This document shows, piece after piece, positions 23,696 through 32,152 of a DNA stretch of 64,000 bases. Position numbers and translations under genes: made by a program. The stretch comes from Myxococcus hansupus (GTDB lineage: Bacteria > Myxococcota > Myxococcia > Myxococcales > Myxococcaceae), in the NCBI RefSeq assembly GCF_000280925.3, contig NZ_CP012109.1:8328501-8392500 (forward strand), in the 5' to 3' direction. The notes beneath the pieces were generated by a model that did no database searches, had not been told where the DNA came from, and worked only from the letters and a program-made list of their open reading frames with translations. Numbering within the stretch: the first letter of the stretch is position 1; every line of letters begins with the position of its first letter.

Positions 23696-24916
23696 ATGAG
23701 CGCTGACGCGATGAGCGCCCCCCTCCCCCCGCCGCCCGTCTGGCGGTTGGCCCAACGGATGTCCCGCATCAAGACCTCCGCGGTGCGCGAAATCCTCAAG
23801 GTCGCTGAACGGCCGGACATCCTCTCCTTCGCGGGAGGCCTGCCCGCCCCGGAGCTCTTCCCGCTGGAGGCCATCGCGGAAGCTCACGCCGAGGCCCTGG
23901 CCACGGAAGGCCGCGCCGCGCTCCAGTACAGCACCACCGAGGGCTTCGCCCCGCTGCGCGAGTGGATTTGCAGCCACCTGCAGAAGCGTGGCCGTCAGTC
24001 CAACGCGGACCAGGTGCTGATCACCAACGGCTCGCAGCAGGGCATCGACCTGGTGGCCAAGGTGCTGCTGGACCCCGGTGACCTGGTCATCGTGGAGAAC
24101 CCCAGCTACCTGGCGGCGCTCCAGACGTTCGGCGCCTACGAGGCGCGCTTCGCCACCGTGGGCAGCGACGACCAGGGCATGCGCACCGACGACCTGGAGC
24201 GCCTGCTGGCCACACACAAGCCCAAGCTGGTGTACGTGGTCGCCAACTTCCAGAACCCCAAGGGCACCACGCTCTCCCTGGAGCGGCGGCGCGAGCTGGT
24301 GCGGCTGGCGCAGCAGCACCGCTTCCTCATCCTGGAGGACGACCCGTACGGCGAGCTGCGCTTCCGCGGCGAGCACCTGCCGTCCCTGGCCTCCTTCGAC
24401 GACGAGGGTGTCGTCGTCTCGCTGGGCACCTTCTCCAAGACGCTGGCTCCGGGCATGCGCCTGGGCTGGGCGGTGGGTCCGCGGGACTTCGTGCGCAGCC
24501 TGGCCGTCGCCAAGCAGTCCACGGACCTGCACACCGCCACGCTGGCCCAGCGCGCGGTGGTGAAGCTGCTGGCCCGCTTCGACTACGCGGCCCACCTGGA
24601 GGCGCTGCGCCCCGTCTACGGCGAGCGCGCCCAAGCCATGCTGGACGCCCTGGAGAAGTACATGCCCGCGGGGACGCGCTGGACGCACCCCGAAGGCGGC
24701 ATGTTCCTGTGGGTGGAGCTGCCAGGCGGGCTGGACGCGCAGGCCCTGCTGGCCAAGGCGGTGGAGGAGAAGGTGGCCTTCGTGCCCGGCGGCCCCTTCT
24801 TCGCCAACAACCCGCGCCCGGAGTTCATGCGCCTCAACTACTCCAACCGCCCGCCTGACCTGATTACCGAGGGCATGCGCCGCCTGGGCGGGGTCATCAC
24901 CGCCGCGCTGGGGTAG
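23696..24916 (+). CDS. PLP-dependent class I/II aminotransferase (2-aminoadipate / LysN-like group)
   Basis: The 406-residue enzyme has the aminotransferase I/II fold. Motifs are FAGGLPAPELFP near residue 45, ITNGSQQGIDL (PLP phosphate), EDDPYGELRF (PLP-ring Asp region), and the Schiff-base Lys248 in LGTFSKTLAPGMRLGW. It lacks the N-terminal DNA-binding domain of MocR regulators. The LysN/2-aminoadipate aminotransferase group acts on aromatic, branched-chain or aminoadipate substrates with 2-oxoglutarate. The Lrp-type gene upstream suggests amino-acid-responsive control. A strong intrinsic terminator follows. Confidence 0.93.
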   Translation: MSADAMSAPLPPPPVWRLAQRMSRIKTSAVREILKVAERPDILSFAGGLPAPELFPLEAIAEAHAEALATEGRAALQYSTTEGFAPLREWICSHLQKRGRQSNADQVLITNGSQQGIDLVAKVLLDPGDLVIVENPSYLAALQTFGAYEARFATVGSDDQGMRTDDLERLLATHKPKLVYVVANFQNPKGTTLSLERRRELVRLAQQHRFLILEDDPYGELRFRGEHLPSLASFDDEGVVVSLGTFSKTLAPGMRLGWAVGPRDFVRSLAVAKQSTDLHTATLAQRAVVKLLARFDYAAHLEALRPVYGERAQAMLDALEKYMPAGTRWTHPEGGMFLWVELPGGLDAQALLAKAVEEKVAFVPGGPFFANNPRPEFMRLNYSNRPPDLITEGMRRLGGVITAALG

Positions 24917-24939
24917 CTCGCGAACGGGGTGTCCTTGCC

Positions 24940-24969
24940 GCGCCGCGTCGGAGACGACGCGGCGCTTTT
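24940..24969 (+). terminator. Intrinsic terminator of the aminotransferase operon
   Basis: This is a perfect 11-bp stem, GCGCCGCGTCG at 24940-24950 and CGACGCGGCGC at 24955-24965, with loop GAGA, followed by TTTTCGTTT. It lies 23 bases after the aminotransferase stop. Confidence 0.88.
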
Positions 24970-24983
24970 CGTTTCCAGGAAGT

Positions 24984-25004
24984 TGAAGCTTGATTCAGGT
25001 TTCA
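24984..25004. promoter_or_regulatory. Candidate TetR operator upstream of the SDR gene
   Basis: A 21-bp dyad is made of half-sites TGAAGCTTGA and TCAGGTTTCA around a central T; eight of ten positions are symmetric. It matches the site at the tetR start (21402-21422) at 18 of 21 bases. It lies 84 bases before the SDR start codon. Confidence 0.6.
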
Positions 25005-25087
25005 AATCGCTCGCCGCTGGCCAGCGGGGGCGGGGTTTCGTAGCCTGCGCGGCATTTCGTACCACCCCACCTGCCGGAGAGAGACAC

Positions 25088-25834
25088 ATGCAGCTCAAGG
25101 ACCTGAAGATCATCGTGACGGGCGGCGCCCAGGGCATGGGCGCGCACTTCGCGCAGCGCCTGCACGAGGCGGGCGCCCAGGTGGCCGTGGGTGACGTGGC
25201 CGAGGAGCGCCTCGCCGCGCTGCCCGCCGGCATCCACCGCCGCAAGCTGGACGTGTCCTCCGAGGAGGACATCGTCTCCTTCGTCAACTGGGCGCAGGGC
25301 GAGATGGGCGGCCTCAACGGCCTCATCAACAACGCGGGCATCCTGCGTGACGCGCTGCTGGTGAAGAAGGACCGGAACACCGGCGAGGTGAAGAAGCTGT
25401 CCACGGCGGACTGGAACGCCGTCATCGGCGTCAACCTCACGGGCGCCACGCTGATGGTGCGCGAGGTGGTGGCGAAGGTCGCCGAGTCCGGCCAGAAGGG
25501 CGGCGTCGTCGTCAACATGTCGTCCATCGCCCGGCACGGTAACCGCGGCCAGTCCAACTACGTCTCCGCGAAGGCGGCGCTGGCGGCCAACACCGTCACC
25601 TGGTCGCGCGAGTTCAGCCCCTTCGGCGTGCGCGTGGGCGCGGTGGCCCCGGGTATGATCGAGACGCCGATGACGCAGGGCATGAACCAGAAGGCCCGCG
25701 ACGCGCTGGTGTCCAACATCCCCGTGGGCCGCATCGGCCTGCCCGAGGACATCTGGCTGGCCGTGAAGTTCATCCTGGAGTGCGACTACTTCAACGGCCG
25801 CACCATCGACGTGGACGGCGGCCTCAACTTCTGA
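25088..25834 (+). CDS. Short-chain dehydrogenase/reductase (FabG / 3-hydroxyacyl-CoA dehydrogenase-like)
   Basis: The ATG at 25088 follows GGAGAGAG at proper spacing. The 248-residue protein has the SDR cofactor motif TGGAQGMG (14-21), LINNAGIL, catalytic Ser in VNMSSIA, YVSAK with catalytic Tyr and Lys, and the PGMIETPMT loop. An Asp after strand 2 (VGDVAEE) suggests NAD preference, as in 3-hydroxyacyl-CoA dehydrogenases of beta-oxidation type. The upstream dyad shared with the TetR gene places it in the same regulon as the KAS III-like protein and the ligase. Confidence 0.93.
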   Translation: MQLKDLKIIVTGGAQGMGAHFAQRLHEAGAQVAVGDVAEERLAALPAGIHRRKLDVSSEEDIVSFVNWAQGEMGGLNGLINNAGILRDALLVKKDRNTGEVKKLSTADWNAVIGVNLTGATLMVREVVAKVAESGQKGGVVVNMSSIARHGNRGQSNYVSAKAALAANTVTWSREFSPFGVRVGAVAPGMIETPMTQGMNQKARDALVSNIPVGRIGLPEDIWLAVKFILECDYFNGRTIDVDGGLNF

Positions 25835-25879
25835 GGCCCAGCTCCCGGCGGCGCGGCGACGTGCCGCCGGAGTTCCCGG

Positions 25880-26117
25880 CGGACGGCGGAGGCGTGAGGC
25901 ATCCGCCAGCGCACCGTCGACTCGCGACGCACGGCGGAGGCTTGTGGCCTCTGCCGGTGCGCGACGCAAGGCGGAGGCGCGAGGCCTCCGCCGGCACACC
26001 GCCGACTCATGGCGCACGGCGGAGACTTGTGCCCTCCGCAGGTGCGTAGCGCGAGACATCCGCCTGCACACAGCCGACGCGTGGCGCACGGCGGAGACCC
26101 TCGCCTCCGCCGGTGCC
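25880..26117. repeat. Hairpin-forming repeat cluster between convergent genes
   Basis: At least five units start with a GGCGGAG-type word (25885, 25933, 25970, 26018, 26090) and contain the partner CCTCCGCC or a close variant. The clearest hairpin is GGCGGAGGC at 25970-25978 pairing with GCCTCCGCC a few bases later. Units are about 37, 48 or 72 bp. The cluster lies between the stops of the SDR and the lytic transglycosylase and resembles a REP/BIME array. Confidence 0.75.
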
Positions 26118-28508
26118 TCACCGCCGGCTGGCGTCACTCAAGCGCAAGTCGCGCAGCACCGCGGGCTCGTCCGCGTAGAGCAGCTTGTAGGCGCTGTAGC
26201 TGCCCAGCACCTTCTTCACGTACTCGCGCGTCTCCTCGAAGCCGATGTGCTCCACCCACTCGTCGAGCTCCGCTTCGGGCAGCGCGTGCCGCCAGCGCTC
26301 CACCGCACGCGGCCCGGCGTTGTAGGCCGCCACCGCGTAGGCGACGTTGCCTCCGAAGTGCTTGAGCAACTGTCCCAGGTACGCCGCCCCCAGGCGGATG
26401 TTCGTCGTCGGCTCGAGCAGCGCGGCCTCCCCCGGCGCCGGCATGTCCAACGCGTCCGCCACCTGCCGCGCCGTGGCCGGCATCAACTGCGCCAGACCCA
26501 GCGCACCCGTGGCCGAGCGCGCGCGCGCATTGAACCGGCTCTCCTCGCGAATGAGCCCCTGAAGCAGGTCCGGGTCCACGCGGTGGGCGCGCGAATAACG
26601 GGCAATGGACGTGCGGAAGGCCAGCGGCCACGTCGCCTCCCAGACGGGCCGCGACGCGGCGCTCAGCGGGCCGTGCACCTCTTGCTTCAGCGAGGTGCGC
26701 GCCACCTGCCTCGCGGCCCGGTTGCGCCCTGTGCGCTTCAGCGTCTGGTACAGCAGCCGCGCCGGCGACTCGGACAAGCCACGCGCATCCACGGCCAGGA
26801 ACTCCTCCACCGCGCCCGGCAGGCCCAGCCGCATCAACTCCACGCCCGCGAGGAAGCGCGCGTCCCGGGCGAGCGTCCCGGGCGGCAGCGGCCAGATCTC
26901 CTCGGACTCCCCCACCTCATCCAGGGCCTCCTCATCCGGCTGCCCCGAACCGCCCGTGCCTTCTTCCAGGGCCTCGGCACTGGCGGGACGGGCATGCAGC
27001 CGCGCCACGCGCTCCGGCGACAGCAGCGCGAGCCGTGAACGGGCGAGCATGCCGTACCAGGCCGCGGGCCGCTCGGTGGCGATGTTCGCGTAGCTGTCCA
27101 TTGCGGCCTGTGCGGTGGGCCCGGTCTCCTGCATCCGCGCGCGCCAGTACCGCGAGCGCCAGAGGGCCTCGTCCGTGCGCGCCGCCTCGGGCAGGTTCTC
27201 CACCGCCGTCAGCGCGGCCAGCGCCGCGGGCGCATTCGCCTTGCGCGAGTGCAGCCAGAAGGCACGGAACAGCGACTCCGAGGCGAAGTTCCCCGCCGGA
27301 TAGCGGCGCGCGGCCTCCTCGTAGCGCACGAGCGCGGTGTCCACGTCCCCGAGCCGCTGGAGAATCCACGCCTCGAAGAAGAGCGCGTCATCCGCGTAGC
27401 CGTGCTCCGGGTAGTCCCGCGCCAGCGTGGCATACGTGCCAACGGCCGCCTTCGGGTCCACCACCGACTGGGAGTAGCCCAGGATGTAGAGCGCCTGGGG
27501 CCGCAGCTCCGACGCCGTGCACCCCGTCACCATGGGCTCGAGGACATCGATGGCCCGGCGGTGCTTGCGCTCCTTGCGCAAGGCCCGGCCATAGGCGAGG
27601 TGCGAGCGGCAGGCCAGCTCGTCCGGCATCTCCACGTGCGGCAGCACCTTGTCCAACAAGGCCACGCCCGCGTAGTTGCGATGCAGCTCCACCAGCGCCT
27701 CGGCGCGGCGGACCCGCCACTTGAGCGGCAGGGGCAGACCCTTCAGCCGCTGCTCGGCGCGCTTCGCCTCGCGCGACAACGGACTGGTGGCCCACACCTC
27801 CAGCAGCGCGCGGTGCTCCGCGTTGTACTGGCCCTGCGCGCGCGCCAGGTCGCAGATGGCCAGCAGCGCCTTCATCCGCAGCGCGTCCGGGCCGCGCGAC
27901 TGGCGGCTGTCGATGAGCTCCTGGAGCGCCGTCAGCGCCCCCGGGATGTCCCCTCGGCGCTGGAGCACCCGCGACAGGCTGAAGCGCGCCTCCGGATACA
28001 GCGGCGAGCCCGAGCTCACCGCGCGGTAGTGCTCCGCCGCTCGCTCCAGCTTGCGGAGCCGCTCATTCGACTGGGCGGCCCGCAGCAGGGCGTGGTCCTT
28101 CAGCGCGGCGTAGTCCTGCGACAGCGCGGAGAACTCCTCGGCCGCGACCGCGGTGTTGCCGCCCTGCAGGGCGCTCTGGGCCATGAGGAAGCGCACCTGC
28201 GGCGTGGCCTCCTCCTGGGACAGCAGCGCCCGCGCGCGCGTGTAGCGGCCCCGCCGGAACTCCGCATACGCCTTGGCCAGCGAGCCTTCCGCGAAGTACG
28301 GCGTCAGTTGCTCCGGCCCGAAGGCTTCGGTGGACAGCTCCCCGTCGGAGGGTTGCGCCACCGGCGAGTCGAGCAGCGCCTCCAGTTGGTCCTCGGAGAG
28401 CACCTCACCGGGCTCTTCCTCCAGGGGCGCCTGTGCCCACGAAGGGGATGCGCCCAGCATGCCCGCGCACGCAAGGAACACCACGGCACCCGTTCGAAGT
28501 CCGTCCAT
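26118..28508 (-). CDS. Soluble lytic murein transglycosylase (Slt-like)
   Basis: The ATG at 28508 has AGGG six bases upstream and is preferred over the ATG at 28520. The 796-residue protein has a signal peptide ending GASPSWAQA. A long helical TPR-like superhelix fills residues 60-600. The C-terminal SLT domain (about 640-790) shows LIREESRFNARARS with catalytic Glu656, GALGLAQLMPATA, AVAAYNAGPRAVERW and a final EYVKKVL. It cleaves peptidoglycan glycan strands in the periplasm, releasing anhydromuropeptides. A Glu/Pro-rich stretch inserted near residues 520-545 is unusual. Confidence 0.94.
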   Translation of the reverse strand: MDGLRTGAVVFLACAGMLGASPSWAQAPLEEEPGEVLSEDQLEALLDSPVAQPSDGELSTEAFGPEQLTPYFAEGSLAKAYAEFRRGRYTRARALLSQEEATPQVRFLMAQSALQGGNTAVAAEEFSALSQDYAALKDHALLRAAQSNERLRKLERAAEHYRAVSSGSPLYPEARFSLSRVLQRRGDIPGALTALQELIDSRQSRGPDALRMKALLAICDLARAQGQYNAEHRALLEVWATSPLSREAKRAEQRLKGLPLPLKWRVRRAEALVELHRNYAGVALLDKVLPHVEMPDELACRSHLAYGRALRKERKHRRAIDVLEPMVTGCTASELRPQALYILGYSQSVVDPKAAVGTYATLARDYPEHGYADDALFFEAWILQRLGDVDTALVRYEEAARRYPAGNFASESLFRAFWLHSRKANAPAALAALTAVENLPEAARTDEALWRSRYWRARMQETGPTAQAAMDSYANIATERPAAWYGMLARSRLALLSPERVARLHARPASAEALEEGTGGSGQPDEEALDEVGESEEIWPLPPGTLARDARFLAGVELMRLGLPGAVEEFLAVDARGLSESPARLLYQTLKRTGRNRAARQVARTSLKQEVHGPLSAASRPVWEATWPLAFRTSIARYSRAHRVDPDLLQGLIREESRFNARARSATGALGLAQLMPATARQVADALDMPAPGEAALLEPTTNIRLGAAYLGQLLKHFGGNVAYAVAAYNAGPRAVERWRHALPEAELDEWVEHIGFEETREYVKKVLGSYSAYKLLYADEPAVLRDLRLSDASRR

Positions 28509-28765
28509 GACCGCCCTCATTGTTGAACCAGGGGCGGCAATGCATCGTCACTCGGCGTGCGATTGGGACGGGGACATCACACGACTTTCGCCGCGCGCGT
28601 CAGCCAGCGGATACAGCGCGGCCCAGGGCCCGAGCGCGGTTGCTCGAAATCCAACGAGTCGCCGCGGGCGCACGTAGGCACGTCTGCGGGCAGGTGGCCG
28701 GAGGCACCACCGCCCCATGGGACGCTGGCGGCGAATCTGGCACCACGGATTCTTTTGCAACACGA

Positions 28766-28794
28766 TTGCACATACGAAACGACCGTGCCATATG
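28766..28794 (+). promoter_or_regulatory. Candidate promoter of the His/Cys repeat lipoprotein gene
   Basis: TTGCAC at 28766-28771 and CATATG at 28789-28794 are spaced 17 bases apart and lie about 65 bases before the start codon, in a locally AT-richer stretch. This is a motif match only. Confidence 0.35.
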
Positions 28795-28858
28795 CGGTGA
28801 CGCGCTGAAGTCGCATGAAGGCTTCGCGCCATTCATCCACCCTGTGCCGGAAACCGTG

Positions 28859-29542
28859 ATGCTCCTTCGACCCTTCTCACTGGCCTTCGTGGCCGCGGCG
28901 GCGCTTGCCCTGACCGCCTGCGGCGATTCCGATTCTGATACCGACCCCGTCATCGAGTGTGGCGGCTTCGGCCACCTGCACGGCGACCACTGCCACTGTG
29001 ACGAGGGCTACACCGAGCAGGGCGACACCTGCGTCGTCGCCGAGGAGCCCGTCGAGGAGTGCGGCGGCTTTGGCCACCTGCACGGCGACCACTGCCACTG
29101 TGACGAGGGCTACACCGAGCAAGGCGACACCTGCGTGCCCGCGGAGACGCCGGTGCTGGACTGCGGCGAGCACGGACACGCGCACGGCGACCACTGCCAC
29201 TGTGACGCGGGCTACGTCGAGCAGAACGGCACGTGTGTCGCGGAGGCGCCAGTGCTGGACTGCGGCGAGCACGGACACGCGCACGGCGACCACTGCCACT
29301 GTGATGAGGGGTATGCCGAGGAGAACGGCACCTGCGTTCCCGCCGAGTGCGGCGGCCATGGACACCTGCATGGCGACCACTGCCACTGCGACGAGGGTTA
29401 CGTGGAGCAGGGCGACACCTGCGTGCCCGAGACGCCGGCGCTGGACTGCGGCGAGCACGGACACGCGCACGGCGACCACTGCCACTGCGACACCGGTTAC
29501 GTCGAACAGAACGGCACGTGTGTCCCGGCGACCACGCCATAG
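28859..29542 (+). CDS. Lipoprotein with six His/Cys-rich EGF-like repeats
   Basis: The 227-residue protein has a signal peptide with lipobox LTAC. The mature protein is six tandem units of 29-34 residues. Each has the core CG-x2-GH-x-HGDHCHCD-x-GY followed by a Cys four to eight residues later. The CxCDxGY part is EGF-like, while the HxHGDHCHC part (four His and two Cys) looks built for metal binding. The lipid anchor puts it in the periplasm or on the cell surface. Nucleotide identity between units is high, so the array expanded recently. No partner gene is obvious; the divergent neighbour is the lytic transglycosylase. Confidence 0.85.
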   Translation: MLLRPFSLAFVAAAALALTACGDSDSDTDPVIECGGFGHLHGDHCHCDEGYTEQGDTCVVAEEPVEECGGFGHLHGDHCHCDEGYTEQGDTCVPAETPVLDCGEHGHAHGDHCHCDAGYVEQNGTCVAEAPVLDCGEHGHAHGDHCHCDEGYAEENGTCVPAECGGHGHLHGDHCHCDEGYVEQGDTCVPETPALDCGEHGHAHGDHCHCDTGYVEQNGTCVPATTP

Positions 29543-29573
29543 GGACTCGGGCCCGTACGGCTGAAGCCCTCCC

Positions 29574-29601
29574 GGGCTCGCGCGCCCCGGTGCGCGAGCC
29601 C
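29574..29601. terminator. Hairpin terminator of the repeat lipoprotein gene
   Basis: This is a perfect 10-bp stem, GGGCTCGCGC at 29574-29583 and GCGCGAGCCC at 29592-29601, located 32 bases after the stop at 29542. Confidence 0.75.
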
Positions 29602-29615
29602 GACTGAAACGACAC

Positions 29616-29647
29616 GGGGCGGGCTCCCTCCCCGGGAAGCCCGCCCC
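29616..29647 (-). terminator. Hairpin terminator of the M91-type gene
   Basis: This is a perfect 10-bp stem, GGGGCGGGCT at 29616-29625 and AGCCCGCCCC at 29638-29647, located 27 bases beyond the stop of the minus-strand gene. It is the second of two hairpins in the convergent gap. Confidence 0.75.
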
Positions 29648-29673
29648 TGCGCGATGCGGCCTCGCCGCCCGTC

Positions 29674-30669
29674 TCAGCCCTCCAGGTCGTTCACGATGCG
29701 GCCCATGGGCGACGGCTCGCCGAGCACCCGCCTCTGCAAGAAGGTGCGGTTGTCGGTGCCCTGGTCGTAGATCTTGAAGCTCTCATCGATGCTGTTGTTG
29801 CCAGGGCGGAAGCCCGAGTAGTCCTGCCGCGAGGGCAGCCCGTGCTCCGCGCGAATCGCGTTCTCGCTGGGCGCCCAGCCCGCGGGCGTGTGCGGCGTGG
29901 GGCGCAGGCCAATCGTCTCGAACTCCTCACGCAGGCGCAGGCGCTCCTCGACCGTCTCCTTCATGGGCGTGGTGTACTGGGGGTGCTGGTTGAAGACGGG
30001 CGCGTTGGCGTGCTTGCTGGCCGCCAGCGGGCTGACCTGGAGGCCGTTGGACGCGCGCCACGCGTGGACCGACTCGTGGCCCAGGCTGTTGAAGCGCTGC
30101 GCGCCGCCCTGCTCGTTGTAGTTGATGTTGCTGGGCCGGCCCGCGCCCGGCATGCCGTCGTAGCGATACGCCGGCCGCGTCGAGGCGTACGTGCCGTCGT
30201 TCCGGGGCACGTGCGAGTTGGGCATCCCGGCGTTGCGGCCCGAGTAGATGTCCGCCACCGTCAGCGGCTGGCGCTGCGTGCCCGTCACGCCCGGGTTCAC
30301 CGCCTGCGTGCGGCCGTTGAGCTCCGTCATCATCCGCCGGCCGTTGGGCTGGCTCATCAGCGTGTCCGTGGAGACACGCGTGTCCCGCGTGAAGTCCGCG
30401 AAGTCCGCGCCGGACTGGCCGTTGTCGCGGCGCGTGCGGATGCCCTGGAGGTCCGGATGCGTCACGCCGTAGTCCGTGCGGCGCAGGTTGTCCTTGCCCG
30501 TCTGCAGCTCGCTGGGCGTCGGGCGCGGGGCGCCGGGCCTCGACGAGGCCTCCGTCTTCGGCGTCTTGCTCGTGTCCACTCGGGAGGGAGCGCTGTTGGC
30601 GCGGGGCCGAGAGGAAGAGGAGGACGACGAGGAGGGAGTGGAGAAGGAGGACTTCGGGCGGATCTTCAT
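29674..30669 (-). CDS. Putative effector metalloprotease, M91 (NleD/HopH1/XopG)-like
   Basis: The 331-residue protein has no signal peptide. Its first 50 residues are Ser/Pro/Arg-rich and look disordered, like a secretion or translocation tail. Residues 195-205 contain LGHESVHAWR, a zinc HExxH motif (H198, E199, H202). A downstream cluster EERLRLREEFETIG supplies Glu candidates for the third ligand, the layout of peptidase family M91. Known M91 members (NleD, HopH1, XopG) are type III effectors that cleave host proteins. In a predatory myxobacterium it might be delivered to prey, but no secretion genes are nearby. It stands alone with its own terminator. Confidence 0.72.
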   Translation of the reverse strand: MKIRPKSSFSTPSSSSSSSSRPRANSAPSRVDTSKTPKTEASSRPGAPRPTPSELQTGKDNLRRTDYGVTHPDLQGIRTRRDNGQSGADFADFTRDTRVSTDTLMSQPNGRRMMTELNGRTQAVNPGVTGTQRQPLTVADIYSGRNAGMPNSHVPRNDGTYASTRPAYRYDGMPGAGRPSNINYNEQGGAQRFNSLGHESVHAWRASNGLQVSPLAASKHANAPVFNQHPQYTTPMKETVEERLRLREEFETIGLRPTPHTPAGWAPSENAIRAEHGLPSRQDYSGFRPGNNSIDESFKIYDQGTDNRTFLQRRVLGEPSPMGRIVNDLEG

Positions 30670-30781
30670 GGGGAGCCTCGGGAGCAGGAGGACTGCGATG
30701 CCCTGCCCTAGAGCAGCTCCCGTGCCTACCGCGTCGCGTCAGACCCCAGCGTCCAATCCCTGTTGTTTCAAGGAGTTACAA

Positions 30782-30851
30782 AGGCCCATGAGGTCCCCAT
30801 GGGCCTGGGCGCCGGTGACGCGGCTCACCGGCTGGTGACGGGCGTCACCAG
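30782..30851. other. Three consecutive perfect hairpins
   Basis: The stems are AGGCCCATG/CATGGGCCT (30782-30806), GCCGGTGA/TCACCGGC (30811-30832) and CTGGTGACG/CGTCACCAG (30832-30851, 2-base centre). They form 70 bases of continuous potential secondary structure upstream of the M91-type gene. They could be a structured RNA, a regulator site or REP-like sequence. Confidence 0.6.
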
Positions 30852-31584
30852 TCACCACCACTGCCGCGCCTGGCGGCGGATGGGCTCCACGCGGCGCCGG
30901 ACGCTCCGGGGTCGAGGCGTCGCGCAACCACAGCGCCTGCCAGCGGTGCACCGCGTGGCACCGGTGACGTGAGGACCTGGACGAGGCGCCCCCGCCGTCG
31001 TGTTGGAGCGAGACACGCGGGGGGCGCGCTTGCGGCGGCGGCAACGGCACGAAATTCCAGGTTTCCAGGTCCTCATCGCGCCACCTCCCGGTGAAGGGGG
31101 CTGCACGCACCACGGCGCTCCGCTGCGAAAGGGGGCTTCGACGCCAGTTCCATGGATGGACTCCGGGGGCACACGTCCACATCCAAACGGCCCAGATGAA
31201 CCGTGAAAGGCAACCTTCATGCCTTTCAACGGACAGACGCAGGCCCCCGGTTTTCCTGGCGACGCCGGGATGAGATTGGGACGAACGGACTGTGCGCGTG
31301 TGCAATGGACATCACACCGCGTGGCGCGGGTGACAGCGAGACACTGCGCAAGTCACTGACACGCACCGCGAGACACACGGCGGAACGCACAAACCCATAC
31401 GCAGACGCCACGCGCCGTCCAACACCCGACGTCGTGATTCGACTCAGGGGTCACTGGCGGTTTCACGGGGTAATCCTGAGATTCAAAGCTATTCAGGAAC
31501 AAGCCGAGAAGCCGTCGGTTTCCCTGGCGAAATCAGAGGTCCGAACGCATCTTCCAGGAAAGGCGTGAATTAGCGCCGCCTCCA

Positions 31585-31602
31585 GGTGGCGGGAACGCCA
31601 CC
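31585..31602 (-). terminator. Possible terminator of the protease operon
   Basis: This is a 7-bp perfect stem, GGTGGCG at 31585-31591 and CGCCACC at 31596-31602, about 70 bases beyond the stop of the minus-strand small gene. It has no T tract, so the assignment is tentative. Confidence 0.4.
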
Positions 31603-31669
31603 CGGGCAGCCCTCTTCAAGCAGGGAGGGAGTCCCAGACCAGGGGTGCGCGGCGAGGAGCACCCACCGT

Positions 31670-32086
31670 TTAGATGAGGTCGAGGGGCATCATCGTGCCC
31701 GCCTCGAACTCCGGGGCACGGCGGAGCTGGTCCAGCACGCGCGGCGCGCAACGCAGGTGGAGCATGGGCATGGAGCCCGGCTCGCTCACCGAGCGCACCG
31801 CGCCTAGCAGATGGTGTGCCTCCAGCCAGCGCATGAGGCTCTGGTGGAAGCGCGCGCTTTCCGCGAGCCCGGCCTGGTGGATGTCCGTGCGGGAACGCAT
31901 GGGCGGCCGTGGAGGCGTGCGTCCACGAGATACCGCCGCGGGTTCCTCGCGGGGCATCACCGTCACGTCAATCCAGTCAGGCTGGGTGTCCGAACCCGCG
32001 CCGCCCGGCAAGGGGCGTACCCGCGCGGACACACTGGGGACGCCGCCGGCCCGGACGTCCCCCCAATCGCCAGTCTTCCTGCTCAT
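31670..32086 (-). CDS. Small companion protein of the subtilisin-like protease
   Basis: The ATG at 32086 has GGAGGAGG just upstream and gives 138 residues. The N-terminal half is Arg/Pro-rich and looks disordered. The C-terminal 55 residues (RWLEAHHLLGAVRSVSE, LHLRCAPRVLDQLRR, ending in MPLDLI) have the helix-strand pattern of an I9-type protease propeptide. It starts 67 bases after the protease stop on the same strand. An inhibitor or folding chaperone in trans is a reasonable inference. No confident family match can be made by eye. Confidence 0.65.
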   Translation of the reverse strand: MSRKTGDWGDVRAGGVPSVSARVRPLPGGAGSDTQPDWIDVTVMPREEPAAVSRGRTPPRPPMRSRTDIHQAGLAESARFHQSLMRWLEAHHLLGAVRSVSEPGSMPMLHLRCAPRVLDQLRRAPEFEAGTMMPLDLI

Positions 32087-32152
32087 GGCCTCCTCCTCCT
32101 CCCCCGGGTCCGGCGCGCGCAATGGCGCCGACCCCGGCATCAACCACCACCG

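Larger units (their letters stand above)
30670..31669. other. 1-kb region without a supported gene
   Basis: Short open frames occur on both strands but lack the strong GC3 bias of real genes here. The region contains three consecutive hairpins at 30782-30851 (listed separately), the likely promoter of the minus-strand M91-type gene near its start, and a small hairpin at 31585-31602. Base composition becomes more even from about 31200 to 31560. I see nothing else. Confidence 0.55.

Noticed and set aside
23696..24916. MocR/GntR-type aminotransferase regulator
   Set aside because: No N-terminal winged-helix domain is present; the protein is a plain aminotransferase, and the regulator is the separate Lrp-type gene.
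31203..31568. Possible 121-codon gene in the 1-kb gap
   Set aside because: Third positions are not G/C-biased, there is no ribosome-binding site and no domain.
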